In this document: one piece after another, positions 54,348 through 64,000 of the stretch
How positions within the stretch are numbered: position 1 is the stretch's first letter
Layout: each line of letters opens with the position of its first letter
Source of the DNA: Forficula auricularia
Lineage: Eukaryota; Arthropoda; Insecta; Dermaptera; Forficulidae
Direction of reading: 5' to 3'
NCBI GenBank assembly: GCA_024734495.1
Contig: JALMQS010000153.1
Coordinates: forward strand, 8,457,294-8,521,293
Length of the DNA: 64,000 bases
Notes under the pieces: model-generated
Told to the model about the DNA's origin: nothing
Databases searched by the model: none
What the model saw: only the letters and a program-made list of their open reading frames with translations
Translations under genes and position numbers: made by a program

Positions 54348-56463
54348 CAGGGTGCGGCATAAAGATCTACTACATTTTGAAGAGGTATAAATAATGAAAA
54401 AATTTAATTAGAAAAAAACTGAATATATTTTTGAAAAGAATATAAAATAATTTTTTTTTTAATGTGTTTTAAACATTATATCAGACGAAAAATGGGGAGG
54501 GGGGTTCAAAAATGAAAATTCTAGCCCTTTCGACCAAACTCAACCAAATTTTGCATACATATTCTGTGGACCCCCAGACATGCGCGGATCCAGGGGGGGG
54601 GGGGATGGGGGCGACCGCCCCCCCCCCCAAAGCATTGGAGATCAACATTTTTTTATGTTTATTTAAATTTTTTTTTTATTTTTTATAACATTAAATTTTA
54701 AAATTGAAAATAAAGTTCTATGTTGCTTGCACAATTCGATCGCGACACACTTCCGAGATAAAAAGCAGATCTTATATACATCGGCCACCCCTGAACTATA
54801 TAGTTCAATTGAACTAGTTCCATATAATGAACGAACTATTCGCTAAAAAGAACGACTTTTCCCATCTCTATTAAAAATGTTGAAAAAGGAAATGAATTTA
54901 AAAATATAATGCTCTTTTTATTTGGTTTGAGATAGGATCCATTTTTCATTAAGGGGGGGGGGGTAAAACTCAGTGACTCCCCCCCAAACCAGTGGTCTGG
55001 ATCCGCGCCTGCCCCCAGAAGGCAAGAAATGCAAAAACTAACCACCCTAAATGGGAAGAAGGGGCAAAAATGGAAATTCTATCCCTTTCGACCAAACAAT
55101 GTATACAAAGTTTGGTTAGTTTTCAATGGCGGATCAAGTTAAGTGGGGGTCCTAACCGGTAAAATAATGGGGCCCTCAAAATCAATTAAACAAAAAATAA
55201 AAAAAAAAATGAACCATGAACGATTATTTCCAAATTTTGTTACTTATTAACAAAATTGAATATAAGTGTTATTAAACAATGTTTAATAAAACACTTTACC
55301 ACAATCGGCCTTTTTGGGGCCCCTTACAAGCACGGGGCCCCTCGTAGCCGCTCATTCAGCTTACCCCTATGATCCGCCACTGTTAGTTTTTGCATTTCTA
55401 TCCTTCTGGGGGTCCGGTGTATTAAAAATTTGGTTGGGTTTGGTCAAAAGGGCTAGAATTTTCATTTTTGACCATCCACTTGACTTTACCATACACTTCT
55501 GATTAAATTTGGTACAAGGGACTAGATTTTCATTTTTTGACCCTTCAAACACCCCCCTATTTCAGGAGGTTAGTTTTTGAATTTTTAGATTTCTCGGGGC
55601 CCACTGATTTTCATTTTTTGACCCCCCCCCCATAATTTAAAAAAAAAATACATATTTTCGTTATTATTCTTATTTTCTTAGTTTGAAAATATTATAATTT
55701 TTAATTTTACCCCCCCCCTTAATTTTGGGTAGATATGCACCAAAATCTAATCAGCTCTTAATCTCATTGGACCAAAACTACGTGTGGAATTTGGTTTTGA
55801 TATTCACACTAGTTTTTGAGCTAGCTCGTCCACAAAAATTTCGTAACACACACTTGTTGACTGTTTCGATGTTCGCTTATTAGGGCTTTTTTGTAGACCA
55901 AAGTGCCATTTTTTCCTCCAAATTTTTTTAATCAAAATAGTTACAGCCGTTTTTGAGATATTTCGAAAAAAAGAAGCCTAAAAAACACTTTTTTCATGCG
56001 CGATTAGAATATTTGACCATACTCGAGTATGGTAAAGTAATAAATTCTCGATAGTGTTTTGAATTGCTTCGCACCCTGTATACAAAATTTGGTTAATTTT
56101 TTCATTTCTAGCCATCTGGGATTCCACAGAATAAGTATACAATATTTGGTTGAGTTAGGTCAAAAGGGCTAGAATTTTCATTTTTGACCCCCCCCCCCCA
56201 TTTTGGGTGGTTAGTTTTTGCATTTCTAGCCTTTTTGGGGCCCACAGAATATGTATACAAAATTTGGTTGAGTTTGGTCGAAAGGGCTGGAATTTACATT
56301 TTAGACCCCTCCCCCCTTTTTTTTCGACTGATATAATGTTTAAAACACATTTTAAAAAATGTATTTTATGTTCTTTTCAAAAATATATTCAGTTTTTTTC
56401 TAGTTAAATTTTTTCATTTTTTATACCTCTTCGAAATGTGTTATATCTTTATGGCCCACCCTA
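54348..56463. mobile_element. TIR element enclosing 115-bp arrays, copy 1
   Basis: Ends: CAGGGTGCGGCATAAAGATC at the left; at the right the inverse of TAGGGTGGGCCATAAAGATA. Inverted parts extend about 130 bp (GAATATATTTTTGAAAAGAA, AATGTGTTTTAAACATTAT). The inside has 115-bp units in both orientations, a C/G-rich 'GGATCCAGGGG' region duplicated in inverse (54580 and 54990), and a nested HINE-like element (55478-56037). Copy 2 is 60338-61306. Confidence 0.6.
55478..56037 (+). mobile_element. HINE-like element, copy c (nested)
   Basis: CTTTACCATACA at 55484-55495 and inverted AGTATGGTAAAG at 56026-56037; the 3' hairpin is the perfect 18-bp palindrome ACCATACTCGAGTATGGT. The GAGCTAGCTCGTCCACAAAA block is present. 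Its 115-bp units continue those of the host element. Confidence 0.55.
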
Positions 56464-56837
56464 TATAAAAGAAATATTTACTTATATTATATTACTTTCT
56501 AAAATAATTTTTTATAATATGTAGTTCATGTATTCATAACTCTCGATTGAGACATATAGCACAATTTTTAACAAATTATAATAATAATAAATTAATTGAC
56601 ACATGAAAAATTACAATAACTAAACATTTAATGTCAGAATATATAAGCTTCTTTTTTTTGTTTTATATATATAAAAAATAAAATACTTCTATTACTCTTA
56701 TTCTAAACTCTGTATAAGATAAATTCCTTTGGTACAAAATACAGAAATTTTATAAATAATAAGATTATTAACATAAAATATAGAAATATGTATAAACACA
56801 TAGAATGATTATCCTTTAACGAATATATAATATAATA

Positions 56838-57925
56838 TTATAGTATAAGAGCTAGAAACATAGCGAAAAAAAGAATTTTGGTTTTTTGATATTCCCTTTC
56901 TTATTGAAGCTTGGTAGGGATGCGGCACATCTGACTGCTGGGAGCGGTTGCATTTATGTCTGCACATCCCATTTTACAGGTTGTGGGCACTAATGGAAAT
57001 TATCAATTATCTGACAACTTCTTCAAATCACTCTCCACCCCACCGACCCTGTCCCTAAATATGCCATCAATCACTCTCCGACCTTCTTCCCTGCCTCCGG
57101 CCACTCTCCATTACATTTCTAGCACTCTAGAGGCCCATAGATTATGTATACAAATTTTGGTTGGATTTGGCTCAAAAGTTTAAAATTTTAATTTTTTGAT
57201 CCCCTTCTCCCATTTTGAGTGGCAAGTTTTTGCATTTATAGTCTTCTGGGGGCCTACAGATTATGTATACAAATTTTGTTTGAGCTTGGCTCAAAAGCTT
57301 GGTATTTTAATTTTGTAACCCCCCCCTCCCCCATTTTGGGTAGCAAGTTTTTGCATTTATAGTCTTCTATATTATAATGTATACAAATTTCGGTTGAGGT
57401 TGGTTCAAAGTGCTGGAATTTTCATTTTTTAACCCTCTCATCTTTTGGGTGGTTTTTGGGTGAATTCGTATACAAATATTGGTTGAATTTGGCTCAAAAG
57501 CTTGGAATTTTAATTTTTTTGGCTGGCAAGTTTTTGCATTTCTAGTCTTTTGGGGGCCTACATATTATGTATACAAATTTTGGATGAGTTTGATTCGAAG
57601 CGCTCGAATTTTAATTTTTTGACTCCCCATCCTCTTTTTGGTGTTTTTTGGGGAATTTCTTTAAACAAGTGTTGTCAAAAATCACATCCTCTATAACTAT
57701 GCTTATAACAGAATTTACCGTAGAGTTAATAATTTAAGAGTTATTTGATAATTTTCATAAGAGCCCACCCCAGAAGCTGTACAAATTGGATGCACAGTGA
57801 TAAACGCATTCGCTCCCAGCAGCCAGGTGAGGCCCATCCCTACCAAGCTTCAATAAGAAAAGAAATATCACAAAACCAGACATTCTAAAATTCTTTCTCG
57901 AAAACTATGCTAGCTCTCATACTAT
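56838..57925. mobile_element. Long-TIR element with five 115-bp units
   Basis: TATAGTATAAGAGCTAG at the left is inverted at the right (CTAGCTCTCATACTATA). The arms run about 130 bp and share AAGCTTGGTAGGGATG and TGCTGGGAGCG. Between lie five decayed 115-bp units (about 57110-57640) and the GAATTTACCGTAGAGTTAAT block of the GC-headed elements. No transposase. The 75-residue frame at 56956 begins in the arm and ends in the array. Confidence 0.6.
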
Positions 57926-58435
57926 AAAGAAAAAAAAAGAAAAAGAAAAACACATCATTATGTATTGCACCATTTCTTGATTTTTCAAGTAAGAGTGATG
58001 TGAATTGTATAAATGCATACTAAAGTAAGTAAAAAAAGATAAAGAAGTCATAAACTGTTCTAAAAACAAATAACATAAACAAATAGCGAGCAGGGAACAG
58101 CCGGCGCGCTCGGGCCACGAAATTTAAAGCCTTTGATAAAGTGGGTGCTACAAACAAATGACTATAAGACATCATAAAAGGAAAATGTAGTAATCAAATT
58201 TAAATAGCATTATGGCCTCCTCATAAAATGTATAAAAATTTATCAATATTACAAGAATTTAATATTTATATTTGGTGTGTGTTCTCGGGGTTGTTTAGAT
58301 AATTTTTTGAATCACCAAGTAGAAAAGATTCAACTGATGGTGTTTTACATTGAAAGAAGAGGTTCAAAATTCGATTTGTTGAAAACTTGATGCTTCTCCG
58401 TTGTAAGAAAAAAATCATTGGTAACTTTAAACTTA

Positions 58436-59618
58436 TACCCGGTGTGTTTTTTTTTATCTTGAGACAGTCCTATAGCTCAAAAACAATAATGCATTATATG
58501 AAAAAAAGTTTCAAATAAAAGTTCATTTATATCAGGGGAAAACTAAACTACGCTATAGTTTGTCGACCTAAAGCGAGCTTACAAGGGTATTTCAAGGTAA
58601 AGTTCTGTTATTTAAATGGAAACCTCTATGTTTCTGTACATATTCTGAATTTAGAAACAAAACTGAACAACTTTCATTAGAACTATTTTTTTATAAGACA
58701 TCAAATAAAAAAAATGTTAAATCAATTAGATCTCAAAAAAAATCCTAATAATTATTTTTAACAATCATTCAACTTAATTATAAAATAATAATGATCAAAT
58801 ATTCAATTATTATATTAATAATTTAATGGGGAGTCGGGTTGTTCGAGCTGACTAAGACACTGGGCTCTCTTCAGCATCGTTGATGACGATGTTCAAGCGG
58901 GAAACCCGGGTTCGAGCCTGGCTAGCATATAAAAATTTCTACCGGCTAAAACTCGGTTCCCTCACTAACCCTACTAACAGTTTACTGATGTGCTGTCTAA
59001 ATGAGTTTAGTTCCCGGTGACAATAAATAAATAAATAAAAAAATATAATAATAATTTATTAATTTTGCCCCCAGGAGCTTTATTTTATCCTTTTGTAAAT
59101 ATATTAAAAAAAAAACAGGAAATGTAAAGGCTTCGAAGAAACTTAAAAGGCCAAAATAACGAAATAAATTGTAACTGGAATTCATCCAGAAGATACACTG
59201 CGATACATTCATACACTCTGGAATGTCTCAAAACAGTGTCGCAAAATTATTATTAAATTATTTATTTAATAATTAAATATTTGATCATTATTATTTGATA
59301 ATTAAGTTGAATGATTGTTAAAAATAATTATTAGGATTTTTTGAGATCTAATTGATTAAATATTTTTTTATTTGATGTCTTATAAAAAAATAGTTCTAAT
59401 GAAAGTTGTTCAGTTCTATTTCTAGATTAAGAATATGTACAGAAACATATAGGTTTACATTTAAAAAACAGAACTTGATCTCGAAATACCCCTGAAAACT
59501 TGTTATAACGTAGTTTAGTTTCCCCATTGATATAAATAAACTTTTATTTGAAACTTTTTTTTCATATAATGCATTGTTTTTGAGTTATAAGAGTGTCTCA
59601 AGATAAAAAAAACCCGGT
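58436..59618. mobile_element. Long-TIR element, copy 2, interrupted by a SINE
   Basis: Ends ACCCGGTGTGTTTTTTTTTA and the inverse of AACCGGGTTTTTTTTATCTT. The arms match the 24283-25498 copy (CTTGAGACAGTCCTATAGCT; GACATCAAATAAA). A SINE sits in the middle (58828-59045). Confidence 0.6.
58828..59045 (+). mobile_element. tRNA-derived SINE, family 3
   Basis: The head resembles a class II (Leu/Ser-like) tRNA: GAGTCGGGTTGTTCGAGCTGA-type 5' part (shown broken: GAGTCGGGTTG / TTCGAGCTGA), a long variable arm TCGTTGATGACGATG, and a B box GGGTTCGAGCCTGG. The body ends CCCGGTGACAATAAATAAATA. TAATAATTTA is present on both sides, a possible but weak target duplication because the area is AT-rich. Confidence 0.7.
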
Positions 59619-59639
59619 TTATATCAAAATAAGGAGACT

Positions 59640-60335
59640 ATCGAACTTCGATTGTATGTTTTAACGAAGCAAATTACTTTTTCATGAAAAGTGCGAAATA
59701 AAAACATAATGGGGGAATTATTCGAATTGTGGTAAATGATATAATGAAAATATTCGAATTTATTTAATGGCTAGGAAGAGTTAAATCGTTGTTGAGTCAA
59801 AATAGAATGACGAAATTGCAATTTATAAAATTGCTCTCCTCGTCTCGACTTTCGATTAATTTGCCCTTAGCATTGTCTTTTTTTTTATTGTCAATTAAAG
59901 GACAAATACGTATTTTTTTTTTTTATAAAGCCCAAAACAATTTGTTAGACTTTTTTTTGGAAAAAAATATAATTTATCCTAGGGTTTAGAATGTAAATTT
60001 AATATATTAACAAGTTTTATTTTTGGGCTTTTATTAATTAATAAATATATTCAACGAAATAAATATTTCGAAAATATATTTACAATTTTGGAACCCTTAT
60101 TTTATGTAGTACCAAATTTAAATGTCTACTCTTTTATTGTTTTGTTAAAGAGAAAAAAATTATTATTCTTTTGTGCAAGAATTTTATGTTTTTAGGAATC
60201 ATAAATGATTCTTTAGAATATTTATGTATTTAAAATAAGATCACTTATTTATTTTACCTTATTAAAACTCCATTTATGGTGTTCCAAAATTTTGATATTT
60301 ATAAACCCAAAATCTAATATTTTATTTTAAATAAT
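59640..60335. other. AT-rich stretch, nothing recognised
   Basis: Short open frames only, very AT-rich, no repeat partner seen. Confidence 0.5.
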
Positions 60336-60337
60336 AT

Positions 60338-61306
60338 AAGGTGGGCAATAAAGATCTCACACATTTTGAAGAGGTACAAAAAAATGAAAAAAAAAACTGA
60401 ATATATTTTTGAAAAGAACATAAAATAATTTTTTTTAAATGTGTTTTAAACATTATCAGACAAAAAAACTGTGGGGGGGTGGGGGGGGGCAAAATGAAAA
60501 TTCTAGCCCTTTTGACCAAACTCAACCAAATTTTGTATACAACAGAATTATTATTATTATTATTATGTATACAAAATTTGGTTAGTTTTTACATTTCTAG
60601 ACTTCTGAGGGTCCACATTCAAAATTTGGTTGAGTTTGGTCAAAAGTGTTAGAATTTTCATTTTTGACTCTCCTTCCATTTTGGGTGGTTAGTTTTTGCA
60701 TTTCTAGTCTTTTTAGGGCCCACAGAATATGTATACAAAATTTGGTTGAGTTTCGTCAAAAGGGCTAGAATTTTCATTTTTGACCCTCTCCCCCACTTTG
60801 GGTTGTTATTTTTTGAAATTCTAGCTTTTTTGGGGCCAACAGTATATGTATACAAAATTTGGTAGAGTTTGGTACAAGAGCCTAGATTTTCATTTTTTGA
60901 CCATACACCCCCCCTCCCTCCCAATTTTGGGCGGTAGTTTTTGCATTTTTAGACTTCTGGGGTCCCACTGATTATGTATTCAAAATTTGATTGAGTTTGG
61001 TAAATGGCCAAGATTTTTATTTTTTGACCCTCTCCCCCCACCATTCTGGGGGGTGAGTTTTTGCATTTCCAGCCTTTTTTGGGGCCCACAAAATATGTAT
61101 ACAAAATTTGGTCAAAAGGGCTAGAATTTTTATTTTTGACCCCCCCCCCTTTTTTTTTCTTTTGTCCTGATGTAATGTTTAAAACACATTAAAAAAAATA
61201 TATATTTTATGTTCTTTTCAAAAATATATTCAGTTTTTTTCTAGTTAAATTTTTTCCAATTTTATTATACCTCTTCAAAATGTGGTAGATTTTTATGCCC
61301 TACCAT
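60338..61306. mobile_element. TIR element enclosing 115-bp arrays, copy 2
   Basis: TAAGGTGGGCAATAAAGATC at the left, inverse at the right (ATTTTTATGCCCTACCATG). The arms share TTTTGAAGAGGTA and GAATATATTTTTGAAAAGAA. Six 115-bp units inside (60490-61150), the first inverted relative to the rest. Compact version of 54348-56463. Confidence 0.65.
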
Positions 61307-61812
61307 GTATAAACATTTCCCCCCTCGGAAAAAAGTAAATAATTATTTTTAACCGAATGCGTTGACTTAATTTTATTTTAATTTATTTTAAGTGTAGTAT
61401 TTAAAAACTAGAATTTTCATTCTGTTTTTTTTTTTTAAATTTGTTTGCAAAATTTTATAAATTTTATTGTGAAATATTATATTATAATAAAGTTTTTTTT
61501 TTCAATATATATTCAACTAATATCACAGAAAGATTTTATTTGTAAAGTGCATCAAATTGAATGTATACTTCGAAATGATTGGATATTTATTTGAAAAATC
61601 TATCTATGACTATTTATATTCCCTATAAATGTAATGAAATTTAGCCAGGCGTCGGTTAATATTTGATACTGTTTGAAATAATGTTTAGTTATCATATTAA
61701 TCGACGAGAAGCTTCAATTTCTTTGACATGTTAAAATAAAATTAAACCAAATCGCATTTAAAATAACAGCAAATTTTGAGTGGAATCGTCTATTAAAAAA
61801 TAAAATCCTATT
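61307..61812 (-). other. Possible 3' untranslated region of the last gene
   Basis: Lies directly downstream of the 61815-61813 stop on the minus strand. It is AT-rich, has several TTTATT strings (AATAAA on the minus strand, for example near 61462), and no repeat block of the window was found in 61400-61812. How far the transcript extends cannot be told. Confidence 0.35.
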
Positions 61813-62178
61813 TTATACTAATCCGCTGTCCATTGGATTTCTTTTTTTCGAATCAGTTCGATGCAGTCGGACAGCCTCCGCCTGATGCTCCGGAGTCGAT
61901 TTTAGAATATCGGGTTGTTGGTGGAGTCGATCGGAGCCGGCGCCGGCGCTCGTCGCACCACCAAGACTTGTTAGTGTATTGTGAGCGGTGGATGTCGCTG
62001 TAGTTGCTGTGGCGGCTGCAGCGGCGGCAGCTGCAGCCGCAGCAGCTACCGTCGTTTGCCGGGGCCGAACTGATCGGTGAGAGCCATTTCGAGTTAACGA
62101 TCCCATTTGAGGTGTACCGGGAAGTGCCGTTCCCAGGGCATTCATATAATCGGCAATGAGCAGAGTCAATTCTAATAT
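61813..62178 (-). CDS. C-terminal exon of an unidentified protein
   Basis: A good acceptor (TTCTTCATTTTAG) at 62180-62179 opens a 121-codon frame in phase 0 that ends with TAA at 61815-61813. It begins ILELTLLIADYMNALGTALP, probably the end of a helical conserved domain, then turns into low-complexity, likely disordered tail: SLTRNGSHRSVRPRQTT, a 13-alanine tract with Ala/Thr continuation, a Gly/Ala/Ser part, and a charged end finishing NPMDSGLV. GC content is far above the surroundings, codon use is ordinary and the frame stays open through 366 nt, all arguing for a real exon. An ATG is not needed because the exon is internal to the protein; the TTG at 62169 is not its start. The body of the gene lies to the right, beyond the window; immediately upstream is a hAT-like insertion in the preceding intron. 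I do not recognise the family. Confidence 0.65.
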   Translation of the reverse strand: MLELTLLIADYMNALGTALPGTPQMGSLTRNGSHRSVRPRQTTVAAAAAAAAAAAATATTATSTAHNTLTSLGGATSAGAGSDRLHQQPDILKSTPEHQAEAVRLHRTDSKKRNPMDSGLV

Positions 62179-62267
62179 CTAAAATGAAGAAATATTTTTA
62201 AGAAAATGAAAACACTCTATACATAAACCTAACATAACCTATATTAATTTATTCTAAGCATATATAA

Positions 62268-62855
62268 AGGCCGGTTCACACGAGGCTTTTTCTGCTACTT
62301 GCTTGTTTGCAATTTGAAGCTAGTTCAGTCAGGCTGATTTTTTCCCTGTTGGCTTCACATGGAGCTTTTTCAGAAAATATTTCAAGTTGGCCGGTTATGT
62401 TGCGCGCGCAGGTTTCAGTCCAGACAATGAACCTTTGAGCCAAACATCTCGGCTATCATCTTTCAGTTACAGCTCAGATGCAAACAAAAATGGCTGACAA
62501 TAATATTATTGGAGAAATTATCAATCACAGACGAATTTGTCTCTTTATTCATTGCAGTAAAGAGTTGAACAGTGAGAAACAAAATATCAGCTGTTGTGTG
62601 ACGTCAGCTGATATATTGTGCCAACGCGCATGTCACCCACGTGATAAAATAATGCTTTCCGATTGGCTGCTACTACCAGAATCAAGTAGCTAAACTTTTT
62701 TTTTTAGAACATGTTCTATCTTTTAAATCAAGTAAGCATGCTAGTAAGACAGTCCGGAGTGACGTCATTACGACCCCCTCCATGCCTCCAAATTGCAAGT
62801 AAAGCGAACAAGTAAGGAACAAGCAAGAGAAAATGTCCCATGTGAACCCGTCATT
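62268..62855. mobile_element. hAT-like non-autonomous element, 8-bp duplication
   Basis: AGGCCGGTTCACACGAGGC at the left and the inverse of GACGGGTTCACATGGGAC at the right; both continue into CTTGCTTGTT...GCAATTTG, imperfect over about 50 bp. ATATATAA flanks both sides (62260-62267, 62856-62863). The inside is GC-richer (CGCGCGCAGG, GTGACGTCAGCTG) and holds a 71-codon open frame (62478-62693) without any transposase motif. Confidence 0.65.
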
Positions 62856-63297
62856 ATATATAAGATTAATGTGTGTCGGTGTATGTGTATGTGTGTGTTC
62901 GTCTTTTATGGGTTCGTGCATCATTCATACTAATGAGTTGATACTTTATACAGTTGTTAGCATTTGCGTGAAGGTTTCTGACTATTTTCATCAACATACA
63001 AAGAGCGGCTCAAAAAATGAAAATTTAGGCAAATACATTTTTCTCAATTTTCTTTTAATAATTAATTGGTTTTTTAATTTTAGATCCCACTACTAGTTAA
63101 TAAATTTTATATTAAAATCAGAAAATTTAATTAATTAGATAACTGGTTCAATAAATTGTAAAATTAATTAAAAGAAAAATAATTAATTTGAGGTATTGAA
63201 GATAGAGTGGAAGAATTTAATGCTGAATTGATGAAAAGACTGCTCAAAGATAAACACTAGTCTTATATATAAAAATTAATGTGTGTTGGAAGTTTCT

Positions 63298-63370
63298 TTT
63301 GCCGAGAGTAGCAGAATTTTTATAAATTAAAGGAGACAATAAAAGAGTGTGTCTTCTGCTGGAAAAGTAA
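63298..63370 (+). repeat. Family E flank, solitary
   Basis: TTGCCGAGAGTAGCAGAATT and GGAGACAATAAAAGAGTGTG as at 51755 and 6785, then TCTTCTGCTGGAAAAGTAA. The hammerhead part does not follow directly; it appears 560 bp later. Confidence 0.5.
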
Positions 63371-63448
63371 TTTTTTTAAAATAGAAAGAATTTAATTTTT
63401 TAGGACAATTTCTCAGATTTTAGTAGAAATATTCATTAATTGTTAAAT

Positions 63449-63541
63449 CAGAGGGGATTCATTCCCCCAGGAGTTGAACCTGAGAACTAAAATGGTATCT
63501 GGGCAGTCAGCTCACACCCTCGAGACAAAAACCTCTCTCTG
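63449..63541 (-). repeat. tRNA-like core 3
   Basis: Same family as 38912-39004. The closing pairs are CAGAGAG/CCCCTCTG-like and the B box reads GGTTCAACTCC (one change). The middle arm has lost the GGAAAGC loop (CAGATACCATTTTAG). Confidence 0.5.
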
Positions 63542-63811
63542 AATCGCAATATATGTTATAAGCAAAGAAATTTTTTACTCCATCCTTCAATAACGAAAAT
63601 TAAAAAATTCAGCTTAAAAGAAAAAAAAAGTTTTTATAGATGACCTTTTTAAAAACAAAAATCAAAAAGATTTATAATTGGAAGAATACTTGGAATGCTT
63701 TTCAAAAAATTAGCTCTGGTTAAAAAACCAATGTATATTTAAAATAGAAATAATTTAATTTTTCAGGACAAATTCTCTGATTTTAGTAGAAATATTCTTT
63801 AATTGCGAAAT

Positions 63812-63904
63812 CAGAGGGGAATTCATCCCCCCAGGAGTCGAACATGAGAACTAAAATGGTATCCAGGTAGTCAGCTCACACCCTCGAGACAAAAACCTCT
63901 CTCT
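63812..63904 (-). repeat. tRNA-like core 4
   Basis: Fourth family member, direct repeat of 63449-63541 about 363 bp later, with its flanking GGACAATTTCTCAGATTTTA-type sequence also duplicated (63405 and 63765). The B box is ATGTTCGACTCC. Confidence 0.5.
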
Positions 63905-63929
63905 CTCGATAATTTTTTTAATTTATTTA

Positions 63930-63960
63930 TAACAAGACTATAGTTTCGAGGGGCTTTCAC
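63930..63960 (-). ncRNA. Hammerhead-like motif E3, 3' half
   Basis: Minus strand: AGCCCCTCGAAACTATAGTC then TTGTTATAAA: stem II 3' side, GAA, ACT-AT-AGT stem III and C. The 5' half on this strand is replaced by other sequence. Confidence 0.3.
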
Positions 63961-63979
63961 ACATCAATTCCTGTGACTC

Positions 63980-64000
63980 AATTATAATAGACTGATGAAG
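63980..64000 (+). ncRNA. Hammerhead-like motif E4, cut by window edge
   Basis: ATTATAATAGA, CTGATGA, AG: stem I 5' strand and the first half of the core of family E, on the plus strand, running off the window. The rest should follow just beyond 64000. Confidence 0.4.

Noticed and set aside
60490..61150. CRISPR-like regular repeats
   Set aside because: Units are about 115 bp and directly adjacent with no distinct spacers, in a eukaryotic genome; they are minisatellite units.
62478..62693. 71-residue frame in the hAT-like element
   Set aside because: No BED finger or hAT dimerisation motif; too short for a transposase.

Overview
This is a eukaryotic window, almost certainly from an insect. 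It is very AT-rich, contains no operons or long open genes, and the only convincing cellular coding sequence is split by introns with GT..AG borders. The anchor gene is on the minus strand: three exons (10937-11107, 7167-7226, 4937-5074) splice in phase into 123 residues that match the start of an insect norpA-type phospholipase C beta (PH domain). The rest of that gene should lie left of position 1. Near the right end a second minus-strand gene ends inside the window: its last coding exon (61813-62178) has a clean acceptor, a poly-alanine tract and a stop, and its body lies beyond position 64000. I do not recognise it. A CpG-rich island at 30.6-31.0 kb looks like a promoter whose direction I cannot settle, and a GC-rich patch at 54.06-54.2 kb looks like a plus-strand last exon. 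Which insect order this comes from is not settled by the sequence; blocks starting ACCGACTTCAAAA are, from memory, common in Lepidoptera but not restricted to them.

Nearly everything else is layered transposable-element debris. 0.5-10.9 kb (norpA introns): Tc1, Harbinger-like, pogo-like and mariner-like non-autonomous elements, plus a 3.4 kb composite bracketed by an inverted pair of hammerhead-like motifs. 11-25 kb: ACCGACTTC-palindrome elements, a mariner transposase remnant, a Mutator-like element nested inside a pogo-like one, two tRNA-derived SINEs and two elements with long inverted repeats. 25-38 kb: Jockey-like reverse-transcriptase fragments, 259-bp and about 340-bp tandem repeats, Helentron/HINE-like elements carrying arrays of an about 115-bp unit, and a perfect 60-bp palindrome. 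38.7-42.1 kb: a 5'-truncated, frameshifted RTE-clade LINE inserted in one arm of a palindromic element that carries tRNA-like cores. 43.4-47.6 kb: a hammerhead-bearing palindrome next to a 3.7 kb foldback with 0.9 kb near-identical arms. 48-61 kb: more of the same families, a SINE, and two 1-2 kb elements whose inverted ends enclose the 115-bp arrays. 62.3-62.9 kb: a hAT-like element with an 8-bp target duplication. 63.4-64.0 kb: two more tRNA-like cores and a hammerhead-like motif cut by the window edge.

The most interesting signal is a recurring RNA motif. At least seven unrelated-looking sequence families, most of them as inverted pairs, carry the hammerhead ribozyme layout: stem I, CUGANGA, a stem II whose sequence differs in every family but stays paired, GAA, a very short stem III, a UH cleavage site, then the partner of stem I. 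All share one extra A or U after CUGANGA. Hammerheads of this small type are known from Penelope-like retroelements and retrozymes, so this may be a diverse, partly undescribed set of ribozyme-bearing retroelements. No Penelope reverse transcriptase is visible here, so the link is inference.
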